Source: Prado023 sp963774745
GTDB taxonomy: Bacteria; Actinomycetota; Actinomycetes; S36-B12; CAIYMF01
Direction: 5' to 3'
Length of the DNA stretch: 64,000 bases
NCBI GenBank assembly: GCA_963774745.1
Contig: CAVZGE010000010.1
Span: forward strand, 78,877-142,876
Part shown: in pieces, positions 7,678 to 16,186 of the stretch
Position numbering within the stretch: position 1 is the first letter of the stretch
Layout: every line of letters starts with the position of its first letter
The notes under the pieces: generated by a model
Seen by the model: only the letters and a program-made list of their open reading frames with translations
Databases searched by the model: none
Told to the model about the DNA's origin: nothing
Translations under genes and position numbers: made by a program

Positions 7678-8741
7678 CCGACCCCACGCCCGACCCCACG
7701 CCCGACCTCACGCCCGACCCCACGCCCGACCCCGCCCCCCCTCCCAAGACTCTCCACTTCGCTGCGGACTCTCCGCCAAGTTCGGGAGAGCCCGCAGCGA
7801 AATGGAGAGTTCGCGACGGACGTACGTCGGTGGTGTCCCTGGTGCTGGTCGTGCTGGTCGTGGCGTTCCTCGGCGTGGCGCTCGTGCGCAACTGGCAGGC
7901 CGTGCGCAGCGACCTGCAGCTGCTCTCGTGGGTCGATCTCCTCGCCTCCGGGATCGCCGGGGCGCTGGCGGTGACGTGCTCGGGGATGGGCTGGCGGGTC
8001 GTCCTCGCGGGACTGGGCCAGCGGGTTCCGGTGCATCCCGCGCTCACGATCTTCTTCGCCGGCCAGCTGGGCAAGTACGTCCCGGGATCGGTGTGGACCG
8101 CGGCCATCCAGGCCGATCTCGGCCGGCGCCGCGGCATCGCGCGCTCGGCCATGCTCGTCAGCTACGTGGTGGCGCTCATGATCGCGGTGACCACGGGGGG
8201 ACTCGTCGGGCTGCTGGTGCTGCTCGGGGTCGGGGCCCCGCGTGCCACCGCGCTGTGGATGCTGCTGGTGGCCGCCCTCGTGGGAGCCGCGCTCCTGCGG
8301 CCCCGCTGGATGAACCGGGGCCTCGCCTGGGCCTTCGCCCGGGCCGGGCGGACCCCGCCGTCGGTCGAGCTCCCCGGGCGGACCCTGGCCGCGTCCGTCG
8401 CGTGGCTGCTCGCCTGCTGGGGCTTCTTCGGACTGCACGCCTGGTTGCTCGCGCGGCCGCTGGGGGCCAGCCCCGACGACCTCGCCCCGACCGTCGGTGC
8501 CTTCGCACTGGCCTTCGTCGCCGGGTTGCTGGTCGTGCCGCTGCCGGCCGGGGCGGGAGTGCGCGAGGGAGTCCTGGTGGCCACGCTCGCCGGGTCGATC
8601 GGGGCACCGGGCGCACTGACCGTCAGCCTCGTGTCACGCCTGGTCCTCCTCGGCGTCGACCTGGTGATGGCGGCCGTGTTCGGCGTCGGCGGGGCTGCCC
8701 GCGCGGTCCGCGGGCGTGGCGGGCCCCCCGCGACGGACTAG
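7674..8741 (+). CDS. Flippase-like membrane protein (lysylphosphatidylglycerol-synthase TM family)
   Basis: A 355-residue polytopic membrane protein whose GTG overlaps the previous stop by 4 bp. After a low-complexity TPDP-repeat N-terminus, the conserved core has about eight membrane segments with family motifs such as FFAGQLGKYVPGSVW and VPLPAGAGVREG. Relatives are UPF0104/AglD-like proteins found beside GT2 and polyprenol-linked sugar genes and thought to move lipid-linked sugars. The first 45 or so codons contain a 12-bp tandem repeat and a long palindrome, so the extra N-terminal tail is probably an addition. Confidence 0.8.
   Translation: MTDPTPDPTPDLTPDPTPDPAPPPKTLHFAADSPPSSGEPAAKWRVRDGRTSVVSLVLVVLVVAFLGVALVRNWQAVRSDLQLLSWVDLLASGIAGALAVTCSGMGWRVVLAGLGQRVPVHPALTIFFAGQLGKYVPGSVWTAAIQADLGRRRGIARSAMLVSYVVALMIAVTTGGLVGLLVLLGVGAPRATALWMLLVAALVGAALLRPRWMNRGLAWAFARAGRTPPSVELPGRTLAASVAWLLACWGFFGLHAWLLARPLGASPDDLAPTVGAFALAFVAGLLVVPLPAGAGVREGVLVATLAGSIGAPGALTVSLVSRLVLLGVDLVMAAVFGVGGAARAVRGRGGPPATD
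7680..7739. repeat. 12-bp in-frame tandem repeat
   Basis: GACCCCACGCCC is repeated four times from 7680 to 7727 (one unit has CTC for CCC), followed by a degenerate fifth unit. It encodes D-P-T-P units at the N-terminus of the flippase-like protein. Copy-number change would alter only a disordered tail. Confidence 0.85.
7749..7810. repeat. Long in-frame palindrome in the flippase-like gene
   Basis: Arms ACTCTCCACTTCGCTGCGG (7749-7767) and CCGCAGCGAAATGGAGAGT (7792-7810) pair at 18 of 19 positions, and the intervening DNA holds an inner CTCTCC/GGAGAG stem. It encodes residues about 26-46 of the protein and keeps the frame open. Confidence 0.8.
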
Positions 8742-8818
8742 GGCCCAGCCGGACGGGCAGTTATCCTCGACGCAGCGCCCCCGCCACGGGGCGTGCGTCC
8801 GCACCTGCGAGGTCCGTT

Positions 8819-9967
8819 GTGAAGCTCATCATCCAGATCCCCTGCCTCAACGAGGCCGACCACCTGCCCGCGACCCTGAGCACCCTGCCGCGCGAGGTGC
8901 CCGGGTTCGAGGTGGTCGAGTGGCTGGTCATCGACGACGGGTCCACCGATGACACCCGGCAGGTCGCCCTGGCCTGTGGGGTGGACCACGTGATCGGCTT
9001 CCCGCGCAACCGGGGCCTCGCCGCGGCCTTCTCCTACGGGATCGAGGAGTCGCTGCGCCGGGGTGCGGACGTCATCGTCAACACCGACGCCGACAACCAG
9101 TACGACTCGTCGTGCATCCCGGCACTGGTCGCGCCCGTGCTGGCAGGTGAGGCCGACATCGTGGTGGGCGACCGCCAGACCGGACGGGTCGCTGAGTTCA
9201 GCGTGGTCAAGCGGGCACTGCAGACGGCCGGGACGAGCGTGGTCCGCTCGCTGTCGGGCCTGTCGGTCGGGGACGCCACCAGCGGGTTCCGTGCCTACTC
9301 CCGCGCGGCCGCGCTGTCGCTGGTCATCACCACGCCGTACACCTACACGCTGGAGTCGTTGATCCAGGCCGGCAACAGCCGCCTCGCGCTGGCCAACGTG
9401 CCGGTGACCCGCAACGACTCCGTGCGCCCGAGCCGGCTCTTCGGGTCGATGTGGGGGTACGTGCGCCGCAACAGCCTGGCGCTGTTCCGCGTCCTGTCGT
9501 ACTACACGCCGCTGAAGTTCTTCTGGACGCTGGCAACCGTCCTGGCCGTCGGGGCGATCGTGGCGTGGCTGCCCTGGACGCTCGACTGGCTGCGCGACGG
9601 CACCGCCAGCGGGCACATGCAGTCGATCATCCTGGGAGCCGTCCTGGCGATCTCCTGCGTGCAGATGTTCGCCCTCGGGGTCATCGCCGACCAGATCTCC
9701 AGCCTGCGCGCCATCGGCATCCGGACCCTGCGCGAGACCCGGGAGATGCACTACGGGACCCTCTACGCCGACGCCAGGATCACGCCTTCGGCCCCGGCCG
9801 GCCAGGGGGTGGCCGGCGAGCTCCCGACAGACGAGCTCCCGACCGGCGAGCTCCCGACCTCCCCGGCAGGCCCCGCGGCCGCGGCATCCCCGGTGGCCCC
9901 GGCGGACCCCCGACGCGCGGCGGGGGAGCACGGTGGGCTCCTCGGCGTGCAGCCCCAGGCGCGGTGA
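8819..9967 (+). CDS. Family 2 glycosyltransferase (polyprenyl-phosphate-sugar type)
   Basis: A 382-residue GT-A enzyme. The N-terminal catalytic domain carries IQIPCLNEADHLPATL, the nucleotide motif VIDDGSTDDT and the metal-binding NTDADNQY; two membrane segments near residues 240-260 and 270-300 anchor it. It probably transfers a sugar from a nucleotide donor to a lipid carrier. GTG 8819-8821 is the only start close to the conserved first strand. The C-terminus is a proline/alanine-rich tail with a 15-bp tandem repeat. The stop overlaps the next gene's start. Confidence 0.85.
   Translation: MKLIIQIPCLNEADHLPATLSTLPREVPGFEVVEWLVIDDGSTDDTRQVALACGVDHVIGFPRNRGLAAAFSYGIEESLRRGADVIVNTDADNQYDSSCIPALVAPVLAGEADIVVGDRQTGRVAEFSVVKRALQTAGTSVVRSLSGLSVGDATSGFRAYSRAAALSLVITTPYTYTLESLIQAGNSRLALANVPVTRNDSVRPSRLFGSMWGYVRRNSLALFRVLSYYTPLKFFWTLATVLAVGAIVAWLPWTLDWLRDGTASGHMQSIILGAVLAISCVQMFALGVIADQISSLRAIGIRTLRETREMHYGTLYADARITPSAPAGQGVAGELPTDELPTGELPTSPAGPAAAASPVAPADPRRAAGEHGGLLGVQPQAR
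9815..9859. repeat. 15-bp in-frame tandem repeat in the GT2 C-terminal tail
   Basis: Three units, GGCGAGCTCCCGACA, GACGAGCTCCCGACC and GGCGAGCTCCCGACC, encode E-L-P-T-D/G steps in the disordered C-terminus of the glycosyltransferase. Confidence 0.8.
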
Positions 9968-12060
9968 ACGACGCCTCGGGCAGCGCCCCGCAGGGCCGGG
10001 GCCGGGCACGGGCGGAGCGCTCCGCTGTGGTGGACGCGAATCGAGCTCCGGCGCCGGCGCGGCTCGCGCTGGTCGTGACCGACCTGCCCTCCCGGCTGCC
10101 GGTGGTCTTCTTCTGGGCCGCCCTGGTGGTGTGCGTGACGGTCATGCTCGGGGCCTTCCGCCCGATCGTCGTGCTGCCGATCATCGCGCTCGTCGTGGCC
10201 CTGACGTGGCCGATGATCCCCGAACGGGTCCCGGCCACCCGGGAGTTCCGCATGGGCGCCGCCTGGGCGCTCGGGCTGGCGGTGGCCTGGGTCGCGGTCA
10301 ACGTCGCCTTCGCCGGCGAGGTCCTGCTGGTCCAGCGGGACCCGGGGTTCCTCACCCTCGAGGGCCACTGGTTGACCACGAACGCCGACCCGAGCATCCC
10401 GATCCGGTCGGCGGCCGAGGTCGCCGGGATGTCGGACGTGCGCGTCATCTCGGACGCGTTCTGGCGATTCGGTGGTGAGATCCACGCCCAGGGGGCCAAG
10501 ACCTTCCCGGGCCTGCTGGCGATGGCCGGGTGGGTGCTCGGCCTGCGCGGCGTGCTGGTCGGCAACCTGCTGATCGGTGCGATCGGGCTGCTGGCCGTCT
10601 ACGACGTGGCCCGCCGGCTGATCGGCCCGCGGTGGGGTCTCGTGCCGGTCGCCGCCCTGGCGCTGAGCACCCCGATGATCTACTTCAGCCGCAGCGCGTT
10701 CACCGAGCCGACGAACCTCGTGCTCACCTTCGGCGGGTTGGCCGTGCTCTGGAGCGCGTTCCGCGATCCCACGCTGGCGCGCTTCGCCCTCGGCGGTGCG
10801 ATGGTCGGCGCGACGGCGCTCAGCCGCATCGATGGTGCGGCCGTCTCAGCCGGCCTGATCCTGGGGCTGGGGGTGGTCGCCGCGGTGAGCGGCCGGGCCG
10901 ACCGCAGGGCCCGGATCTCGGGCCTGCTCGCCGCGGCCGCGGCCTCGCTGCTGATGGTCGGGCTCGGGTACCTCGACCTGTCCCTGCACAGCGCCGGATA
11001 CCTCGAGGACCACCGCAGCCTGTACGTGCAGCTCCTCGCGCTGCTCGCGGCCTGCCTGGGCGCCGTCGGGGTCCTGGTCGTGGTGCTGCGCTGGGGACGC
11101 CTGCGCTCGTGGTTGGCCGCTCGGCGTGGGCCGCTGGGGACACTGGCCGCTGGCCTCGTCGTGGCCGCAGCGGTCGTGCTGGCCAGCCGCCCGCTGTGGC
11201 TGCAGCGGCACCTGATCGAGCCCGGGTCCGGGCAGGAGTGGTTCATCGCCGCCGCACAGCGCGCCGCGGGCGTGACGGTCGACGGGACGCGCAGCTACGA
11301 CGAGATGACCGTCACCTGGCTGGTCTGGTACCTCGGGCCGATCACCGTGGTGCTCGCTGTGGCCGGCACGGCGCTGCTGCTGCGGCGTGCCATCGTCGGC
11401 TGGCGCCCGGAGGTCCTGGTGCTCCTGGCCACGCTGGGGATCCCGGCGCTGCTCTACCTCATCCGGCCGGCGATCACCCCGGACCACATCTGGGCGATGC
11501 GCCGGTTCCTGCCGGCCGTGATCCCGGCCGCGTTGCTGATGGCCGGGTGGACCCTGCCCCGGATCCAGCGGGCGGCCCGATCGCGCTGGCAGCGGATCGG
11601 TGCCGGGGCGGTCGTGGCCGGCGTCCTGCTCCCACCCCTGGCCACGTGGGGCACCCTGGTCGTCACGACCGAGTACGGCGGACGGGCCGACCAGGTCGCG
11701 CAGGTGTGCGACGCGGTCGCGGGCAAGCGGGTGGTGGTGGTGCGCGACGCGGGGCCGCCCTGGCTGCCGACCCTGCGGATCATGTGCGACGTGGACGTCG
11801 TCGAGGTGGGCCCGCGTGCGACCGCCGACGAGCTGGCCGGGATCCGGGACGCATGGGGAGGTGAGGTGGTCGTGATGACCGACGCCCGCCAGCTCGTGCC
11901 CTGGTCGGGTTCCTGGCCGGACCCGTGGTTGCGCACGCGCATGGCCCGCTGGCCGCACAGCCTGTACCCGTCGTTCGCCCCGATCCGGTTCACCAGTGAC
12001 GTGTGGCTCGCGACGGTCGAGCCGGACGGGTCGGTCACGCCGCTGCCCCCGCCCGGGTAG
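9964..12060 (+). CDS. Large polytopic membrane protein, probable GT39-like glycosyltransferase
   Basis: A 698-residue membrane protein whose GTG overlaps the GT2 stop by 4 bp. About a dozen hydrophobic helices run from residue 40 to 610, with conserved-looking charged loops (QRDPGFLTLEGHW, YFSRSAFTEPTNLVLTF) and a soluble C-terminal domain. Topology and context match polyprenyl-phosphate-dependent glycosyltransferases of the PMT/ArnT (GT39/GT83) type, but I do not see a textbook motif, so the enzyme class is inference. It completes the envelope-glycan operon of 5.7-12.1 kb. Confidence 0.65.
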   Translation: MNDASGSAPQGRGRARAERSAVVDANRAPAPARLALVVTDLPSRLPVVFFWAALVVCVTVMLGAFRPIVVLPIIALVVALTWPMIPERVPATREFRMGAAWALGLAVAWVAVNVAFAGEVLLVQRDPGFLTLEGHWLTTNADPSIPIRSAAEVAGMSDVRVISDAFWRFGGEIHAQGAKTFPGLLAMAGWVLGLRGVLVGNLLIGAIGLLAVYDVARRLIGPRWGLVPVAALALSTPMIYFSRSAFTEPTNLVLTFGGLAVLWSAFRDPTLARFALGGAMVGATALSRIDGAAVSAGLILGLGVVAAVSGRADRRARISGLLAAAAASLLMVGLGYLDLSLHSAGYLEDHRSLYVQLLALLAACLGAVGVLVVVLRWGRLRSWLAARRGPLGTLAAGLVVAAAVVLASRPLWLQRHLIEPGSGQEWFIAAAQRAAGVTVDGTRSYDEMTVTWLVWYLGPITVVLAVAGTALLLRRAIVGWRPEVLVLLATLGIPALLYLIRPAITPDHIWAMRRFLPAVIPAALLMAGWTLPRIQRAARSRWQRIGAGAVVAGVLLPPLATWGTLVVTTEYGGRADQVAQVCDAVAGKRVVVVRDAGPPWLPTLRIMCDVDVVEVGPRATADELAGIRDAWGGEVVVMTDARQLVPWSGSWPDPWLRTRMARWPHSLYPSFAPIRFTSDVWLATVEPDGSVTPLPPPG

Positions 12061-12179
12061 GCGCGCCGCGCGTCGCTGAGGCGTTGGCGGTGGTCCGCAA
12101 GCCGTGGGCGGCGGCGGGTGCACGGGGTCCCGGCCGGCCACCGTTGGCATGATGGGTCCCGCACCCATGAGGAGGGCCC

Positions 12180-13088
12180 ATGCGCCGTCGATTCGTCACC
12201 TGCGACGTCTTCACCGACACCCGGTTCGGGGGCAACCCGCTGGCTGTCGTCCTCGATGCCGAGGGGCTCACCGACGCCCAGATGCAGCAGGTCGCCCGCG
12301 AGTTCAACTACTCGGAGACGACCTTCGTGCTCGCCCCCGAGCGCGGACATGACCGACGGGTGCGGATCTTCACGCCGGCCAGGGAGGTCCCGTTCGCGGG
12401 CCACCCGAACGTCGGGACGGCATTCGTGCTCGCCTCGTTGGGCGAGTTCGGCACCCTCGACGCCCCGCGCGACGTGACGTTCGAGGAGCTCGCCGGGCTC
12501 GTGCCGGTGTCGGTGCAGCGACTCGAACGGGGCCGGATCTGGTGCGAGCTCAAGGCGCCCGAACCACTGTCCCTGGGACCGGAGCTGCCGGTTGCGGCGG
12601 TCGCTGAGGCTGTCGGCCTGAGCCCCGAGGACATCGTGGTGGACCGGCACGCCCCCCGGGTGGCCTCGGTGGGGCTCGAGTTCGTGGTCGCCGAGCTGGT
12701 CGATCGCGCGGCACTGGCACGGGCCCGGCCCGACACGGCTGCGCTCGAGCGCCTGGTCGCGGCCGGCGCCGCGACCTCGGACACCCACCTGTACGTGGCC
12801 CTCGGCGGGGACGATCCCGACGGGTTCGACCTGCGGACCCGGATGTTCGCCCCCTTCGACGGCGTGACCGAGGACCCGGCGACGGGCAGTGCCAACGGCG
12901 CGCTGGTCGGCCTGCTCGCCAGCCTGGACGACGCCGACGGAGAGCGGTCGTGGCGGATCGCCCAGGGGGTCGAGATGGGCCGCCCCAGCGTGCTGGACGC
13001 GCGGGTCCAGCGGGTTGGTGGCGAGGTGTCCGGCGTGTGGATCGGCGGCGAGTCGGTGCTCGTCAGCGAGGGCACGATCCAGGTCTGA
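12180..13088 (+). CDS. PhzF-family isomerase/epimerase
   Basis: A 302-residue protein with the PhzF duplicated diaminopimelate-epimerase-like fold. The N-terminus has DVFTDTRFGGNPLAVV, the catalytic-Glu region FNYSETTFVL, the FAGHPNVGTAF loop and the C-terminal EDPATGSANGAL anion-binding motif. Family members isomerise small acids; only one branch makes phenazines, and no phenazine genes are nearby. A GAGGAGGG ribosome site precedes ATG 12180. Confidence 0.9.
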   Translation: MRRRFVTCDVFTDTRFGGNPLAVVLDAEGLTDAQMQQVAREFNYSETTFVLAPERGHDRRVRIFTPAREVPFAGHPNVGTAFVLASLGEFGTLDAPRDVTFEELAGLVPVSVQRLERGRIWCELKAPEPLSLGPELPVAAVAEAVGLSPEDIVVDRHAPRVASVGLEFVVAELVDRAALARARPDTAALERLVAAGAATSDTHLYVALGGDDPDGFDLRTRMFAPFDGVTEDPATGSANGALVGLLASLDDADGERSWRIAQGVEMGRPSVLDARVQRVGGEVSGVWIGGESVLVSEGTIQV

Positions 13089-13106
13089 GGGTCCAGGACA
13101 GCGATG

Positions 13107-13149
13107 TGCTGACGATTCCGACCTTCAGACGGTCGGAATCGTCAGCACG
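13107..13149. terminator. Perfect 18-bp palindrome between convergent genes
   Basis: GTGCTGACGATTCCGACC and its exact complement GGTCGGAATCGTCAGCAC enclose a 7-base loop. It lies between the stops of phzF-like and fadH-like genes, where a bidirectional terminator is expected, but has no T-run. It shares a CGATTC core with other palindromes in the window, so it may be a dispersed palindromic element that also terminates transcription. Confidence 0.65.
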
Positions 13150-13154
13150 ACGAC

Positions 13155-15221
13155 TCAGATCGCAGCGGCGAGCCGGGTGCCCTGGTCGATCGCGCGCTTG
13201 GCGTCGAGCTCGGCGGCCTCGTCGGCCCCGCCGATCACGTGCACCGGGATGCCCGCCGCGACCAGCGCCGGCTCGAGCTCGCGCAGCGGCTCCTGCCCGG
13301 CGCACAGGACGATCGTGTCCGCCTCGACCAGGTGCTCGCGCTCGTGCTTGTCCCCGAACGAGACGACCAGCCCCTCCGGGGTGATCCGCTCGTAGTTGAC
13401 CCCGGGCAGCATGGTCACGCCCTTGGCGATCAGTGTCGAGCGGTGGATCCACCCGGTGGTCTTGCCCAGCCCTGCGCCGAGCTTGCCGCGCTTGCGCTGC
13501 AGCAGCGTGACCTGGCGGGTGGCGGGCACGGGCTGGGCCGCGACCAGCCCACCGCGCGCGACGGCCGGGTCGCCGACGCCCCACTCCCGGCGCCACTCAT
13601 CGAGGTCCAGCGTGGGGGACTCACCCGGCGCCACGACGAGGAACTCCGCGACGTCGAACCCGATCCCACCGGCACCGACGATCGCCACCCGCTGGCCCAC
13701 CGGCGCGGCGTTGGCCAGCACGTCGATGTAGCTGACCACGTTCGGGCCGTCCTGGCCGGGGATGTGCGGATCCCGCGGGGTCACGCCGGTGGCCAGGACC
13801 ACCGCGTCCACGCCGAGGGCGGCCAGGTCGTCAGCGGACACGCGTGTCGACAGGTGCAGCCGGACGCCGGTGTCCTCGATCCGGTTCGCGTAGTACCGCA
13901 GCGTCTCGGTGAACTCCTCCTTGCCGGGGATCCGCTTGGCGAGGTTGAACTGCCCACCGATCTCGTCGGCCCCGTCGAAGAGATCGACCTCGTGGCCGCG
14001 CTCGGCCAGGGTCGTGGCGGCGGCCAGCCCCGCCGGTCCGGCGCCCACCACCGCGATGCGCCTTCGCGTCGTCGTCGGCGCGATCACGAGGTCGCGCTCG
14101 TGGCCTGCCCGGGGGTTGACCAGGCACGAGACCGACGTGTTCTTGAACACGTGGTCCAGGCACGCCTGGTTGCACGCGATGCAGGTGTTGATCCGGTCGG
14201 CCTGACCGGCCCCCGCCTTGGTCACGAAGAACGCATCGGCCAGCAGCGGTCGGGCCATGCTGATCATGTCCGCCGAGCCCTCGGCCAGCACCCGCTCGGC
14301 CACCTCGGGACTGTTGATCCGGTTCGTGGTGACCAGCGGGACCTCGATGCCGTCCGCGCGCAGCTCGGCGCGCATCCGCTGCGTCACCCACGTGAAGGCC
14401 GCCCGCGGAACGCTGGTGGCGATCGTGGGCACGCGCGCCTCGTGCCACCCGATGCCGGTGTTGATGATGGTCGCGCCCGCCGCTGCGATCGCCTTCGCGA
14501 GGGTGACGGCCTCCGCCCACGTGCTGCCGTCCGGGATCAGGTCGAGCATCGACAGCCGGTAGATGAGGATGAAGTCGTCGCCGACGGCCTCACGGGTGCG
14601 CCGCACGATCTCCACCGGCAGGCGCATCCGGTTGGCGTAGGACCCGCCCCAGCCGTCCGTGCGCCGGTTGGTGTGGGTGACCAGGAACTGGTTGATGAAG
14701 TAGCCCTCGGAGCCCATGATCTCCACGCCGTCGTAGCCGGCCTCGCGCGCCAGCACCGCGCAGTTCACGAACGCCTTGATCTGGCGCTCGATGCCGCGCT
14801 CGCTGAGGGCCCGGGGGGTGAACGGCGAGATCGGGCTCTTGATCCGCGACGGTGCGACGACCAACGGGTGGTACCCGTAGCGACCGGTGTGCAGGATCTG
14901 CAGGGCGATGTGGCCGCCCTCGGCGTGCACGGCCTGCGTGATGGGCGTGTGCCTGCGGGCTGCCGCGCTGGTCGACAGCGTGCCGGAGCGGGGCTTGGCC
15001 CAGCCCTCGATGTTCGGCGCGAAGCCGCCGGTCACGATGAGTCCGACGCCGCCGCGCGCACGCTCGGCGAAGTAGTCCGTGAGGTCGCCGAACCGCTTGG
15101 GGTCGTCCTCGAGCCCGGTGTGCATCGACCCCATCAGCACGCGGTTGCGCAGGGTGGTGAACCCCAGGTCGAGGGGGGCGAGCAGGGTTGGGTAGGCCGT
15201 GGTGGCATCCGAGGTCGTCAC
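13155..15221 (-). CDS. fadH: NADPH-dependent 2,4-dienoyl-CoA reductase (FadH-like flavoprotein)
   Basis: A roughly 688-residue enzyme that saturates dienoyl-CoA intermediates of unsaturated fatty-acid oxidation. Residues about 1-370 are an old-yellow-enzyme FMN barrel (LGFTTLRNRVLMGSMHTGL; GYDGVEIMGSEGYF). A 4Fe-4S loop follows (CIACNQACLDHVF...SCLVNP), then an FAD site (VVGAGPAGLAAATTLAERG) and an NADPH site (IVGAGGIGFDVAEFL). Architecture and length fit FadH/trimethylamine-dehydrogenase relatives. GTG 15219-15221 is chosen; GTG 15227 is equally possible. Confidence 0.88.
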   Translation of the reverse strand: MTTSDATTAYPTLLAPLDLGFTTLRNRVLMGSMHTGLEDDPKRFGDLTDYFAERARGGVGLIVTGGFAPNIEGWAKPRSGTLSTSAAARRHTPITQAVHAEGGHIALQILHTGRYGYHPLVVAPSRIKSPISPFTPRALSERGIERQIKAFVNCAVLAREAGYDGVEIMGSEGYFINQFLVTHTNRRTDGWGGSYANRMRLPVEIVRRTREAVGDDFILIYRLSMLDLIPDGSTWAEAVTLAKAIAAAGATIINTGIGWHEARVPTIATSVPRAAFTWVTQRMRAELRADGIEVPLVTTNRINSPEVAERVLAEGSADMISMARPLLADAFFVTKAGAGQADRINTCIACNQACLDHVFKNTSVSCLVNPRAGHERDLVIAPTTTRRRIAVVGAGPAGLAAATTLAERGHEVDLFDGADEIGGQFNLAKRIPGKEEFTETLRYYANRIEDTGVRLHLSTRVSADDLAALGVDAVVLATGVTPRDPHIPGQDGPNVVSYIDVLANAAPVGQRVAIVGAGGIGFDVAEFLVVAPGESPTLDLDEWRREWGVGDPAVARGGLVAAQPVPATRQVTLLQRKRGKLGAGLGKTTGWIHRSTLIAKGVTMLPGVNYERITPEGLVVSFGDKHEREHLVEADTIVLCAGQEPLRELEPALVAAGIPVHVIGGADEAAELDAKRAIDQGTRLAAAI

Positions 15222-15350
15222 GGTCACAGTGTGGACCGCCGACCCGGTGGGCGATCCCCCGGGTCGGGTGGCTGCTGGCGCGATCCGCGCGCGTTCGGTG
15301 TCCCGCTCCAGCACCGCCGATGCGGCGTGCTGTCCCTAGGGTGGGTGACC

Positions 15351-16137
15351 ATGATCGACTTCGATGAGGTCCTGGCGGTCAACAGCACGCGGTTCCGGGA
15401 GGTCCTGGCCGGGGTCCCGGACGCCGCCCGGGTGCCCTCGTGCCCCGACTGGTCGGCCGCGGACCTGCTCTGGCACCTGACCGAGGTGCAGGGCTTCTGG
15501 GCCACCATCGTCGAGGAGGGGCTGCACACCGACGAGGAGGTCCACGCAGTGCTCGCGCCCCCCCGGCGAGCCGATCGAGGGGCCGCCCTGGCCCAGTTCG
15601 ACGCGGTGTCCGCCCGACTGCGAGCCGGCCTTGCCGCGGCCCGTGACGACGCAGCCGGCGTGGAGCTGGTCGGCGGACCACACCATCGGCTGGGTCCGGC
15701 GTCGGCAGGCGCAGGAGGCACTGGTCCACCGGGTGGATGCTGAGCTCACGGCGGGTGTGCCCAGCCAGATCGACCCGGTGCTCGCTGAGGACGGGGTGGA
15801 CGAGCTGCTCGAGCAGTTCGGCGCCGAGCCGCCCTCGTGGGGCGGGTTCGACCCGTCGGGGCAGCTGGTCGAGGTCCGCAGCCTGCCGTCGGGTCGCGCC
15901 TGGTGGGTCCGGCTGGGGCGCTTCCGGGGGGTCGACCCGTCGGGCACCGGCCACGACGAGCCCGACTTCCAGCCCGTTCCGCCACATGGTGGCCCGGCCG
16001 ATGCGGTCCTCGAGGGCCGGGCCGCGGACCTGCTGCTCTGGCTGTGGGGTCGCGGTGACGGGATGGAGGTGCGCGCCACGGGCGACCCCGGCGCCCGGGC
16101 GGCCCTGCGCGCGGCAGTCGCCGCCAACACCCAGTGA
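15351..16137 (+). pseudogene. Mycothiol-dependent maleylpyruvate isomerase-family (MDMPI) protein, one frameshift
   Basis: The first frame (ATG 15351) has the DinB-like four-helix start with VPSCPDWSAADLLWHLTEVQGFW, in which the His is a metal ligand. Near 15648 the reading must move by +1 to continue with PAWSWSADHTIGWVRRRQAQEALVHRVDAEL, which supplies further conserved residues, through to AAVAANTQ. One extra base in gacgacgcagccg accounts for the break, giving about 261 residues. Relatives use mycothiol, the actinobacterial thiol. Substrate unknown. Confidence 0.75.
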
Positions 16138-16186
16138 TTCGCCCGGCACCGCGCGCCCGGGAGGCTGGCGGGGCAGGATTCGGGGC

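Noticed and set aside
12180..13088. Phenazine biosynthesis by the PhzF-like protein
   Set aside because: No other phz genes are nearby; the family is broad and the name reflects fold only.
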